From contig JAIYAM010000046.1 of NCBI GenBank assembly GCA_027489065.1, positions 1-38,576 on the forward strand: a DNA stretch of 38,576 bases. Reading direction: 5' to 3'. Both the position numbers and the translations under genes were made by a program. This stretch comes from Erythrobacteraceae bacterium. Lineage in GTDB: Bacteria > Pseudomonadota > Alphaproteobacteria > Sphingomonadales > Sphingomonadaceae. Shown in pieces: positions 6,116 to 13,685 of this stretch. Below the pieces are notes generated by a model. The model was given only the letters and a program-made list of their open reading frames with translations. It made no database searches and had not been told where the DNA came from. The first letter of the stretch is position 1; each line of letters starts with the position of its first letter.

Positions 6116-7123
6116 ATGGTTGAAACGGTCGCAACCACCGCCTTCGATCCGCAGCGCGGCACCTTGCCGGTGCTCGAGATCGTCCCGATCGACGAGCTGT
6201 CGATCGACCCATCCTATCAGCGCAGCGTCGACAACAAGGCGAGCCGCAAGCTGATCCGCGACATTGCACAGCACTGGCACTGGGGGCTGTGCCAGCCTCT
6301 CGTCGTGTCAGCGCGCGACGAGGGTGCCTCGCTGTTCGTGATCGACGGCCAGCACCGTCTGGAGGCCGCCCGCCTTCGCGGCGATATCGACGCGCTACCC
6401 TGCGTCCTCGTCGAGTGCGACGGGGCCGAGGAAGAGGCAGCGAGTTTCGTCCAGCTCAACCAGCACCGCCGACCGCTCAACGCGATCGAGTTGTTCCGCG
6501 CCGCGATCGCCAGCGGTGAAGAGGAAGCAGCCGCAATCATGCAGGCCATGACCACCGCCGGGCTCACCATTGCGCCGCACCTTACCTCGGTCGCGTGGAA
6601 GCCGGGGATGGTCGGGAACATCGCTGGCATTCAGACGGCATGGCGGCGGCACGGTCCCGAAGTGACGCTGCAGGCACTCCGCATTCTCGGCCGAGCCTTC
6701 GACGGGGAAGTGATCCAGTTCGCCGGGACGATCTTTCCGGGGATCGTGGCGATCTGCGCCGGCGGGCAGGCTGAAGGTCTCGTCGCGCTGCTTAGGGCCC
6801 GGGGCCAAGGCCACTGGCGGGCTCTCGTTCTGCGGGCACGTGCCGACGATCCCAAGCTGAGCTTCGGCCGCGCCAGCGCGCTGGTGATCAAGCGAGAGCT
6901 TGACGTCGCCCACGGGCGGCCACCGCCGCCGCAACCGGTGACCGTCAGGGTCCCGGCACCCGTGATGCAGCCGGTACTGCCGCCGCTTTCCTTCTCGCCC
7001 GATCATCGCTTTCCCGACGGCAAGGCGTGGTGCGACCAGTGCGATGCGCGGGTGAACAAGGGCACTGCCGAAAGCTGCCGTGATCGCCACTGCTCGATGC
7101 GGAGGGCCAATGCCCAAGGCTAA
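6116..7123 (+). CDS. ParB-like protein with C-terminal Cys cluster (second copy)
   Basis: 335 residues. The N-terminal ParB/sulfiredoxin-type domain shows IDELSIDPSYQRSVD, LFVIDGQHRLEAARLRG (the DGQHR motif) and a Gln/Asn-rich SFVQLNQHRRPLNAIE box. The DGQHR motif is shared with DNA-modification-associated DndB/DGQHR proteins. The C-terminus carries a zinc-ribbon-like cluster with C306, C309, C321 and C326 after a proline-rich linker. It is probably a DNA-binding regulator or nuclease of the early phase. It is only distantly similar to the ParB-like gene at 3607, and only this one has the metal-binding end. Its last 14 bases overlap the next gene. Confidence 0.75.
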   Translation: MVETVATTAFDPQRGTLPVLEIVPIDELSIDPSYQRSVDNKASRKLIRDIAQHWHWGLCQPLVVSARDEGASLFVIDGQHRLEAARLRGDIDALPCVLVECDGAEEEAASFVQLNQHRRPLNAIELFRAAIASGEEEAAAIMQAMTTAGLTIAPHLTSVAWKPGMVGNIAGIQTAWRRHGPEVTLQALRILGRAFDGEVIQFAGTIFPGIVAICAGGQAEGLVALLRARGQGHWRALVLRARADDPKLSFGRASALVIKRELDVAHGRPPPPQPVTVRVPAPVMQPVLPPLSFSPDHRFPDGKAWCDQCDARVNKGTAESCRDRHCSMRRANAQG

Positions 7124-7574
7124 GGCTCATCCCGGCCAGCTTGGCTTTGACTGGAGCGTGCCCGTCCCGGCGCGCGGCGAAGGTGCGCTTGCGGGCTTCG
7201 AGCGCCGCGTGAACGCGCTTGTCGGGACAATTCTCGCGAGCGATCCCCGCTCCCGGTACGATATCGCCGCGCGCATGAGCGAGCTGCTCGACGAGGACAT
7301 CTCCAAGTCGATGCTCGATGCCTATTCGAGCCCCGCGCGCGACGATCACCGCGTTCCCTTCTCCCGCCTCGCCGCGCTGGTGATCGTCACCGATCGGCAG
7401 GATCTGCTGCGCGACATCATGGGCAGCCTCGGCGTGAGCCTGCTGATCGGCGCGGAGGTCGAAACCGCGCGCATCGGTCAGCTGGAGCAGGTGGTCGAAC
7501 AGGCCCGCCGCGAGATCCGCGAAATCAAGGGCCGCGCACGGCCGATTCACGAACACCGGAAGGGCTCCAACTGA
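7110..7574 (+). CDS. Hypothetical early protein upstream of the transposase
   Basis: 154 residues from the ATG at 7110, chosen for the GGAGGG just upstream. Features are a helical core (RVNALVGTILASDPRSRYDIAAR), the segment ISKSMLDAYSSPARDDHRVP, and a long C-terminal helix (TARIGQLEQVVEQARREIRE) that may be a coiled coil. The central segment recalls phage CII/CP76-type regulators, but I am not certain. It is directly coupled to MuA by an overlap at 7574, so it may act in transposition control. Confidence 0.65.
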   Translation: MPKAKAHPGQLGFDWSVPVPARGEGALAGFERRVNALVGTILASDPRSRYDIAARMSELLDEDISKSMLDAYSSPARDDHRVPFSRLAALVIVTDRQDLLRDIMGSLGVSLLIGAEVETARIGQLEQVVEQARREIREIKGRARPIHEHRKGSN

Positions 7575-9595
7575 TGGCGCGTGGCGCTGCACTTCCTCTT
7601 GCCCAGCAAGCCGAACGTTCTTCGAGGCCTACCGCTGCGCTCCTTGAGGCCGACCTTTCCCAGGCGTGGTTCACCGCGTCGGAGCTGGAGGCGCTCTGCC
7701 TCGCCGGGCTGCCGGGCGACAAACGCTCGATCAACCGCCGTGCGCAGAACGAACGCTGGGCCTCGCGCCAATCGGCCGAGGGCAAGCTGCTGGTCCGCGC
7801 CCGGCAGGGGCGCGGCGGAGGGAACGAATACCACTTCAGCCTTCTGCCGGCAGAAGCGCAGGCCGATCTCGCCCGCCGGGGCTTCGCCTGCGCCCAGCCC
7901 AAGCCGGAGCCGACCGCCAGCGCCACCCGCTGGGCGCGGTTCGATGCGCATAAGGCGAGCGTGAAGGCCGAGGCGCAGAAGCGGCTTGAGATCGTCAACG
8001 AGATCGAGCTGCACTGCAGGGCCGGTGCCACCAAGACGGCAGCCGTGGCGCGGGCGGCGATGGCGCACGACGTCGGCGCGTCCACGGTCTACGAATGGCT
8101 GAAGGATATCCGCGGCGTCGAGCGAGGCGACTGGCTGCCGGCACTGGCCACCAACCGCAAGGGCGGCGGCAAGAAGATCGAGGTCGATCCGCAACTGTGG
8201 GCGATCATCAAGAGCGACTGGCTGCGCCCGGAAGAGCCGCCCTTCGCAGCATGCTACGAGGAAGCCGAGCGCATCGCGAGGGATCGCGGCCTGACCCTGC
8301 CTCATCCCCGCACCCTGCTGCGCCGCCTCAAGGCCGAGGTTCCGCGGTCAGTGCAGATCATGGCGCGCAAAGGCGAAAAACAACTCGAGCGCAACCTCCC
8401 GCAGGTCCGTCGGTCGGTCGACAGCCTGCACGCGATGCACGTTGTCAACGTCGACGGGCACACCTTCGATGTCTTCGTCGAACACCCGGACTTCCCGGGC
8501 GACCCGAAGAAGTGGGTGCGCCCGGTGATGGTCGGCATTCAGGACGTCTACAGCCGCAAGATCCTCGGTTGGCACATCGACCTGTCCGAGAACGTGCTCT
8601 CCACCCGGATGGCCTTCGCGCATGTGCTTCGCGAGTTCGGCATCCCCAAGGTCTGCCTCCTCGACAATAGCCGCACTTTCGCATCGAAGGCGCTGACCGC
8701 CGGCGCGGCCACCCGCTACCGCTACAAGATCGATCCGGAAGAGCCTGCAGGCCTGCTCGTTTCGCTCGGCATCGAGGTCCGCTTTGCGCAGATCTACAGC
8801 GGCAGCTCAAAGCCGATCGAGCGCGCCTGGCGCGAGTTCTGCGATCACATCAGCCGCGGTGCGGCTTGCGCCGGTGCCTATGCTGGCAACAGTCCGGCGA
8901 ACAAACCGGCGAACTACGGCCAGCGAGCCGTGCCTTGGGATGAGTTCGAGGCAATCGTGGCACGCGGGATCGCCGCCCACAACGCCCGCGCGAGCCGCGG
9001 CGGGGCCTGCAAGGGGCGCAGCCGCGATGCGACCTTCGCAGAGAGCTATGCCGTCTCCGAGATCGTGAAGGCGAACGAGGTGCAGCTGCGCATGGCGCTC
9101 CTCGCGGCCGAGCGGAAGCGGCTCGACAGCCGCACCGGAGAGATCGCGCTTTACGGTAACCGCTACTATTCGCCGGTATTCATCGAGCACCTTGGCGAGC
9201 GTGTCACCGTGCGTTTCGATCCGGCCGACCTGCACCGCGAAGTCCATGTCTACGACAAGGCAGGCCAGTACCTCGCCCAGGCCGAGCTGATGCAGGACTA
9301 CGGGTTTCGCGAGCAGGCCGGTGCGATCGAGGCAGGCAAGCGCAAGAAGGAAGCGCGCCGCGCCGTCCGCGCAGCCGAGGAAGCACACCGCACCCTCAGC
9401 GCGGCCGAAATCGCCGCCGCGCAGATCCCGCTGGAGGCAGCGCCGCGGCCAGAAGCCACCATCGTCCGCCCGTTCCGCCACCGCGCGACGGTCGGCTCGG
9501 CCGCGCTGAAGCCGCAGGCGGCCGCGGTGCCGAGCGAGGGTGAAGAAGAGATCATCGACGCCCTGGGGAGGTTCAATCTCAGGCTGGTCGAATGA
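7574..9595 (+). CDS. Mu-type transposase A (DDE recombinase)
   Basis: 673 residues, close to Mu A (663). It binds the phage ends, cuts and joins them to target DNA, and drives replicative transposition. Residues ~30-65 form the first Mu end-binding helix-turn-helix (WFTASELEALCLAGLPGDKR). A second HTH lies at ~150-182. The catalytic core carries D294 (NVDGHTFDVF), D364 (CLLDNSRTFASK) and E416 (SSKPIERAWREF), the full DDE triad. A beta-barrel domain (YGNRYYSPVFIEHLGERV) follows at ~525-560. The C-terminal ~100 residues are charged and likely contact MuB. It lies directly upstream of MuB. Confidence 0.97.
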   Translation: MARGAALPLAQQAERSSRPTAALLEADLSQAWFTASELEALCLAGLPGDKRSINRRAQNERWASRQSAEGKLLVRARQGRGGGNEYHFSLLPAEAQADLARRGFACAQPKPEPTASATRWARFDAHKASVKAEAQKRLEIVNEIELHCRAGATKTAAVARAAMAHDVGASTVYEWLKDIRGVERGDWLPALATNRKGGGKKIEVDPQLWAIIKSDWLRPEEPPFAACYEEAERIARDRGLTLPHPRTLLRRLKAEVPRSVQIMARKGEKQLERNLPQVRRSVDSLHAMHVVNVDGHTFDVFVEHPDFPGDPKKWVRPVMVGIQDVYSRKILGWHIDLSENVLSTRMAFAHVLREFGIPKVCLLDNSRTFASKALTAGAATRYRYKIDPEEPAGLLVSLGIEVRFAQIYSGSSKPIERAWREFCDHISRGAACAGAYAGNSPANKPANYGQRAVPWDEFEAIVARGIAAHNARASRGGACKGRSRDATFAESYAVSEIVKANEVQLRMALLAAERKRLDSRTGEIALYGNRYYSPVFIEHLGERVTVRFDPADLHREVHVYDKAGQYLAQAELMQDYGFREQAGAIEAGKRKKEARRAVRAAEEAHRTLSAAEIAAAQIPLEAAPRPEATIVRPFRHRATVGSAALKPQAAAVPSEGEEEIIDALGRFNLRLVE

Positions 9596-9601
9596 GCAAG
9601 T

Positions 9602-9637
9602 GATGCGCGGGGCCGACACCAATCACCCCCGCGCATC
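9602..9637 (+). other. Strong GC hairpin between transposase and MuB genes
   Basis: GATGCGCGGGG (9602-9612) and CCCCGCGCATC (9627-9637) pair perfectly over 11 bp around a 14-nt loop, seven bases after the transposase stop. No T-run follows, and MuB has its own ribosome site (GGAGG at 9655-9659) before its ATG. The hairpin may pause or attenuate transcription, or stabilise an RNA end, tuning the A:B ratio. Confidence 0.5.
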
Positions 9638-9668
9638 GTCCCAACAATGGAACTGGAGGTAAGAATAC

Positions 9669-10664
9669 ATGGCAAGCAAAGCACAGGAAACCCTTAGCGC
9701 GACGATCGAGCAGGCCGCGCTCACGCCGGAAGAACGCTTCGTCGAAGAACAGATCGCCTGGCTGAATGCGCACCGCGAGGAGATGGGCGCCAGCTTCAGG
9801 GAAATCGCCGACTGGACCGGCATTGCCTACGGCACGATCAGCAACGTGATGGCCGGGACCTACAACGGCAACCGCAAGAAGTACGCCGACATGATCGCGG
9901 CCTATCGTCACACCTTGACGGCGCAGTCCGAAATCGCCGCCGATCTGCCCGAGAAGCCGGGCTATTTCGAGACGCCGACCAGCAAGGCGATCATGCACTA
10001 CCTGCACTGGGCCCAGCGCGGCCGCCTGGTGCTGATCGTCACCGGCGCGGGTCTCGGCAAGTCGACGACGGCCGACCGCTTCCTGAAGGACAACAGCGGC
10101 AGCTACATGGCGACCATGACTCCCTCGACCAGCGGGATCATGCCGATGCAGCAGAAGGTGCTGCGGTCGCTGGGCGAGAAGCATGTGATCGGCTCGCCCG
10201 CGGCGCTGACCGAGATGATCTGCGAGAAGCTTTACAACCGCAAGAACGCGACCCTGATCGTCGATGAGGCGCAGCACCTGTCGATCAAGGCGCTCGACGA
10301 ACTGCGCAGCATCTACGATGCGACCGGCGCCGGGCTGGTCCTGATGGGCAACGAACGTGTGCAGCAGTCGATCGACGGGGTCAGCCGCGCGGCGGATTTC
10401 GCGCAACTGTTCAGCCGGATCGGGCTTCGCCTCGTTCGGCAGCGGGCTGTGGCGGGTGACGCGGAAGCGCTCGCCGCGGCGTGGAACATCTCCGACCCGG
10501 CGATGGTCAACTTCATCCGCGAGATGGTCGGCAAGCCCGGCGCGCTTAGAGGTGCCACCTTCGTGCTGGAGGTCGCCCACATGCTTGCCGTGGCGCAGAA
10601 TTCGCAGGTGACGATCAAGCATCTGAGGAACGCCTGGCAGCAGAATTCGAGCACGGTCCTGTGA
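9669..10664 (+). CDS. MuB-like AAA ATPase, target-DNA activator
   Basis: 331 residues. MuB polymerises on target DNA in an ATP-dependent way, delivers it to the transposase and provides target immunity. The N-terminal domain has an HTH (FREIADWTGIAYGTISNVMAG, ~43-63). The ATPase domain has Walker A GAGLGKST with K131 and Walker B LIVDEAQ with D199/E200. Next comes a sensor-like LVLMGNERV. The C-terminal helical domain matches Mu B (Mu B is 312 aa). A GGAGG ribosome site lies nine bases upstream of the ATG. Confidence 0.95.
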   Translation: MASKAQETLSATIEQAALTPEERFVEEQIAWLNAHREEMGASFREIADWTGIAYGTISNVMAGTYNGNRKKYADMIAAYRHTLTAQSEIAADLPEKPGYFETPTSKAIMHYLHWAQRGRLVLIVTGAGLGKSTTADRFLKDNSGSYMATMTPSTSGIMPMQQKVLRSLGEKHVIGSPAALTEMICEKLYNRKNATLIVDEAQHLSIKALDELRSIYDATGAGLVLMGNERVQQSIDGVSRAADFAQLFSRIGLRLVRQRAVAGDAEALAAAWNISDPAMVNFIREMVGKPGALRGATFVLEVAHMLAVAQNSQVTIKHLRNAWQQNSSTVL

Positions 10665-10897
10665 GCCGTCCGCGCATCTGCGCCCGCCAGCTTACGGCAG
10701 GTTCGGGCTCCTGCTCATACTGGTGGGACACCTGCCCGGACAACGTGCGCCGCTGCTTCATCCGCTTCATTCGGGAGCGGACCGGCAAGCAGCACGGCGG
10801 CGAGATCGACATGGTCGCTGCGAAGGAGTGGGAGCGCGCGCGCGACAAGGCGCTCAATCCTGCGCCGAAGCTCGATCTCGAAAGGCTGAGCGAATGA
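10661..10897 (+). CDS. 78-aa Cys-containing hypothetical protein
   Basis: GTG start within the MuB stop codon (GTGA). The N-terminal part contains cysteines at C7, C18, C25 and C32 among aromatic and basic residues (CSYWWDTC), then a basic and helical tail. The spacing does not match a standard zinc ribbon, but metal binding is possible. No family is recognised. It heads a run of small genes between MuB and GemA. Confidence 0.55.
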   Translation: MSRPRICARQLTAGSGSCSYWWDTCPDNVRRCFIRFIRERTGKQHGGEIDMVAAKEWERARDKALNPAPKLDLERLSE

Positions 10898-11052
10898 CCC
10901 GCTTCCTCGCCCTCTACCGCCACGCCGCGCGCGAGCTTGATGCCGCGCGCGGCGCCGGCACCGCCCGGTCCGACGCGATCGGAATGCTCATCACCCTAGG
11001 CGTGTTCGCGATCCTCGCGATCGGGCTTGCCGCCATCACAGGAGACGCATGA
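10894..11052 (+). CDS. 52-aa single-helix membrane protein
   Basis: The ATG at 10894 overlaps the preceding stop. A positively charged amphipathic first half (MTRFLALYRHAARELDAARG) is followed by a C-terminal transmembrane helix (MLITLGVFAILAIGLAAI). It is a tail-anchored-looking small membrane protein of unknown function, coupled to GemA. Confidence 0.6.
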   Translation: MTRFLALYRHAARELDAARGAGTARSDAIGMLITLGVFAILAIGLAAITGDA

Positions 11053-11762
11053 TCATGGCCCTGTCCCTTGTCTCGGTCGCGCCCGCGCGGCCCGCCACCT
11101 TCGATCGCAGCCAGCAGCGCCGCAAGGCCATGCTCGGCAAGGTCCATGTCCAGAAGAAGCAGCTCGGCCTCGATGAGGACGACTACCGCCAGATCCTGAT
11201 GCAGGAAACCGGCCACGCCTCGGCCAGGGATTGCACCGAACGCCAGCTCGAAAAGGTGCTGGGCCGGTTCGCCGCGCTCGGCGCCAAGCCGCTGGCCAAG
11301 CCTGCAGCCAAGGGCGTCGCGCAGAACCCGATGGCCCGCAAGGCGCGGGCGCTGTGGATCTCGCTCTACCATCTCGGCGCGGTGCGCAGCCGGGACGAAA
11401 AGGCGCTGGAGGCCTTCGCCAAGCGGCAGATCGGCTGCGAGCGGCTGATCTGGGCCAAGCAGTCCGATGGCTACAAGCTGATCGAGGCGCTGAAGAAGAT
11501 GGCCGAGAAGGATGGCTGGTCGCAGACCGATGCCAAGGGCAACAACCTCTCGGTCCTGAGGCTCAATGAAGGGCTGTGCAAGGCGATCCTCGCCAAGCTG
11601 ATCGCGCACGGTGAGGCGCGGCCCGACTGGACCATCGATATCGCCGCTTGGCGGCTGTGCGGGATCGAGCTCGGGGCAGAAGGCCCGATGAACGCGGAAA
11701 GCTACCAGCGCCTCGCCCAGGCGCTGGGCGCGAAGCTGCGCGACGCGGGCGGTGCGGCATGA
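11049..11762 (+). CDS. GemA-like protein (Mu gp16 family)
   Basis: 237 residues. Mu GemA is an early protein reported to alter host gene expression and DNA topology. The family signature is visible: RRKAMLGKVHVQKKQLGLDE, DDYRQILMQETGHASARDCT and QLEKVLGRFAALG at ~25-80. The second half (ARALWISLYHLGAV, CERLIWAKQSDGYKLIEALK) is likewise typical. It lies between MuB and Mor, as in Mu. The start used is the first ATG at 11049, overlapping the previous stop; an ATG two codons later is also possible. Confidence 0.9.
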   Translation: MIMALSLVSVAPARPATFDRSQQRRKAMLGKVHVQKKQLGLDEDDYRQILMQETGHASARDCTERQLEKVLGRFAALGAKPLAKPAAKGVAQNPMARKARALWISLYHLGAVRSRDEKALEAFAKRQIGCERLIWAKQSDGYKLIEALKKMAEKDGWSQTDAKGNNLSVLRLNEGLCKAILAKLIAHGEARPDWTIDIAAWRLCGIELGAEGPMNAESYQRLAQALGAKLRDAGGAA

Positions 11763-12007
11763 GCGCGGCTGAGGGCAAGCCCTGCCCGGTGAAGGGATGC
11801 ACAGCGCACGCGAAGCGCAACCAGCTGATGTGCTGGCCACACTGGCGGCGGGTGCCGAAGCCGCTCAACCGCGCCGTGTTCGAAACCTACGCGGATATGG
11901 ATGGATACGGCGGCCACGACGCGGTCGCCCGGCTCCGCCGGTATCGAGAGGCGCGCGATGCCGCGATCGCGGCCGTTGAAGCCAAGGAAGCGGATGAGCG
12001 GTCATGA
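11759..12007 (+). CDS. 82-aa zinc-finger-like hypothetical protein
   Basis: The N-terminus carries C9, C14, H17, C25 and H28 (CPVKGCTAHAKRNQLMCWPH), a plausible metal-binding knuckle, followed by a helical, charged C-terminal half. It has an ATGA overlap at each end. The family is not recognised. A nucleic-acid-binding or protein-binding role is the obvious guess. Confidence 0.6.
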   Translation: MSAAEGKPCPVKGCTAHAKRNQLMCWPHWRRVPKPLNRAVFETYADMDGYGGHDAVARLRRYREARDAAIAAVEAKEADERS

Positions 12008-12153
12008 ACGCGGTGCAATGGTTTGACGCCGCTCCGTTCGCGGGCTTCGGCCGCATCGTCGCCACGAGCTGGGCGTTCCGCAGCATCCTTCACACGATGA
12101 TGCCGCCCTCCTTCGTCGCCGAGTTCTTCGAAGATCGGGAGCTGCTGCAATGA
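12004..12153 (+). CDS. 49-aa hypothetical protein
   Basis: Overlaps both neighbours by four bases. The sequence is aromatic-rich (MNAVQWFDAAPFAGFGRIVA; later FVAEFFEDRELLQ) with no clear membrane helix. It may fold only with a partner. It is supported by the coupled start and stop and by its codon use. Confidence 0.5.
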   Translation: MNAVQWFDAAPFAGFGRIVATSWAFRSILHTMMPPSFVAEFFEDRELLQ

Positions 12154-12461
12154 GCGAGAATTGGGAGCCGGGTGATCTGGCGCTGTGCGTCCTCGAACAA
12201 GAGGATTGGCCGGCAGAGGTCCAGCCCGGGTCGATCCACACCGTTGGCGCCGTATGGCACAACATCCCGAACTGGCACGACCCCGAGGAGCTTTGCACTT
12301 GCCTTGACCTCGTTGGAGTGCGGAGGATGAACGAGGGCACGGACGATGAAGCCAGCTACTGCGCCCTTGCATTCGTCAAGATCAAGCCGCGCGAGGCTGA
12401 CGAATTCGACCGTGAGGTCATCGCCGCGATGGCAGGACAGACCGAACAGGTGCCGACATGA
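12150..12461 (+). CDS. 103-aa hypothetical protein
   Basis: An acidic, beta-rich small protein: WEPGDLALCVLEQEDWP, then VQPGSIHTVGAVWH, a Cys-rich turn (ELCTCLDLVGV), and FVKIKPREADEFDREVI. The opening resembles small SH3-like or 'phage protein of unknown function' domains with a GD...C pattern, without a firm family. ATGA overlaps occur on both sides. It was probably made with GemA and Mor. Confidence 0.6.
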   Translation: MSENWEPGDLALCVLEQEDWPAEVQPGSIHTVGAVWHNIPNWHDPEELCTCLDLVGVRRMNEGTDDEASYCALAFVKIKPREADEFDREVIAAMAGQTEQVPT

Positions 12462-12679
12462 ACGCGCTCGCCAGCCCCGGCTTCCGCCGTGCCATCCGGG
12501 AGCGTCTCGCGCCGCTCTGCTACCACGAGGGCGAGGTCAACCGCTGCCCCCAGTGCCAGAACAAGGGCTGGCACGTCGGTCGCGTCACGGCCGAGTGCTC
12601 GCATTGCGACCACCCGCTGCCGCTGGCGCAGGCCACGATCACCGGCGCTCCGGCCGAGCAGGACGCCGCCCACCAGTGA
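12458..12679 (+). CDS. 73-aa zinc-ribbon protein
   Basis: Two CxxC knuckles, C30/C33 (RCPQCQNKGW) and C47/C50 (ECSHCDHPL), 14 residues apart, form a classic zinc ribbon. The N-terminal helix is basic. It could be a DNA- or RNA-binding adaptor. It sits immediately before the Mor-like activator with a GTGA overlap, so the two are likely made together. Confidence 0.65.
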   Translation: MNALASPGFRRAIRERLAPLCYHEGEVNRCPQCQNKGWHVGRVTAECSHCDHPLPLAQATITGAPAEQDAAHQ

Positions 12680-13050
12680 CCACCGCCTTCGCCTCGACCG
12701 GATCGCGCGTGCTTGACGAGATCGCCGGGGTGATTGGCACCCGGGCGGCGCTCGATCTGGGCTGCGCGTTCCGGGGCGAGCGGGTCTACATTCCGAAGGA
12801 CCCGGCGCGCGAACCGCGCATCGCCCAGGCGATCGGCGAGGAGCTGGCGCGCACCCTGTGCGATGCGATGTGGGGCACCCTTGTCTCGATCCCGGTGCGG
12901 GCCGTGCTGCACCACGCCGTCAAGCAGCTCGACGATGCCGGCACGATGACGCGGCGCGAAATCGCGCGTCACTTGAAAATTCGCGAAGCTCAGGTCTATG
13001 AGATCCTGAAGCGCTGGCGCGAGGACGAGGCGCAGCCGCGGCTCTTCTAG
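12676..13050 (+). CDS. Mor/C-type middle-late transcription activator
   Basis: 124 residues from the GTG at 12676. Mor and C of Mu bind a dyad upstream of phage promoters and recruit RNA polymerase. The dimerisation region shows LDEIAGVIGTRAALDLGCAF then GERVYIPK (residues ~34-41), the family's G.R.Y.P signature. The C-terminal helix-turn-helix is TMTRREIARHLKIREAQVYE (90-109). It is the last early gene, and a palindrome-bearing promoter region starts nine bases after its stop. No second member of the family is seen, so this one protein may serve both middle and late promoters. Confidence 0.85.
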   Translation: MTTAFASTGSRVLDEIAGVIGTRAALDLGCAFRGERVYIPKDPAREPRIAQAIGEELARTLCDAMWGTLVSIPVRAVLHHAVKQLDDAGTMTRREIARHLKIREAQVYEILKRWREDEAQPRLF

Positions 13051-13058
13051 CGGACTTG

Positions 13059-13109
13059 CTCCGCGCGCGGAGGTAACGGCCTGCCGCGCTCCCCCGTTAG
13101 TCGCGGGGT
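13059..13109 (+). promoter_or_regulatory. Putative activator-dependent promoter before the lysis genes
   Basis: CTCCGCGCGCGGAG (13059-13072) is a perfect 14-bp palindrome followed by GTAACG and a TAG-containing -10-like box (CGTTAG, 13095-13100). The dyad centre lies about 32-34 bp from the -10-like box, close to the -43.5 dyad placement of Mor and C sites. No -35 box is visible, as expected for such promoters. A near copy lies at 21397 with identical spacing to its gene. Transcription would start at or beside the ATG at 13110. Confidence 0.7.
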
Positions 13110-13685
13110 ATGATCCAGCCCCTCCTTTCCGAACGCATGCTGCTCGAGATCGCCGAGCACGAAGGCCTCGTGCTCGAGGCTTACCTCGACAGCGTCAACG
13201 TCTGGACTTGGGGCTTCGGCGTTACGAACAACAGCGGGCACAAGGTCGGGCGCTACCTCAAGAAGCCATCGACCGTCGAACGCGCGGTCGAGGTGTTCGA
13301 ATGGCTGCTGCGGACCCGGTACCTCCCCCAGGTGCGCGCCGCCTTCCGCGGGCGCGAGCTGACCGAGGCGCAGCTCACCGCCGCGCTCTCCTTCCACTGG
13401 AACACCGGCGCGATCGGGCAGGCCGACTGGGTGCAGTCCTTCCTGCTCGGCCGCCGCGAGAAGGCGTGGGCAGAGTTCATGAACTGGGCGAGCCCGCGCG
13501 AGATCATCGACCGCCGCAAGGCCGAGCGCGCGCTGTTCTTCGACGGCAAGTGGAGCGGCGACGGCGTGGTGCTGCTGTGGGAGCGCGTGCGGCCCAACGG
13601 CACCCCGGACTGGAAGAGCGGCCGCGAGATCGACATCAAGGATGAAGTCCGCGCCGCGCTGGCCCGCAATGCCGGTGCTGCGTGA
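13110..13685 (+). CDS. Endolysin, GH24 lysozyme-type muramidase
   Basis: 191 residues. It should cleave the glycan strands of peptidoglycan at lysis. The T4-lysozyme-type catalytic pattern is present: E18 (EHEGLVLEAYLD), D27 and T33 (VWTWGFGVT). Further family positions are ALSFHWNTGAI and SPREIIDRRKAERALFF. No signal peptide or signal anchor is apparent, so export depends on the holin. It is the first gene after the putative activator-dependent promoter and is coupled to the spanin gene by a GTGA overlap. Confidence 0.92.
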   Translation: MIQPLLSERMLLEIAEHEGLVLEAYLDSVNVWTWGFGVTNNSGHKVGRYLKKPSTVERAVEVFEWLLRTRYLPQVRAAFRGRELTEAQLTAALSFHWNTGAIGQADWVQSFLLGRREKAWAEFMNWASPREIIDRRKAERALFFDGKWSGDGVVLLWERVRPNGTPDWKSGREIDIKDEVRAALARNAGAA

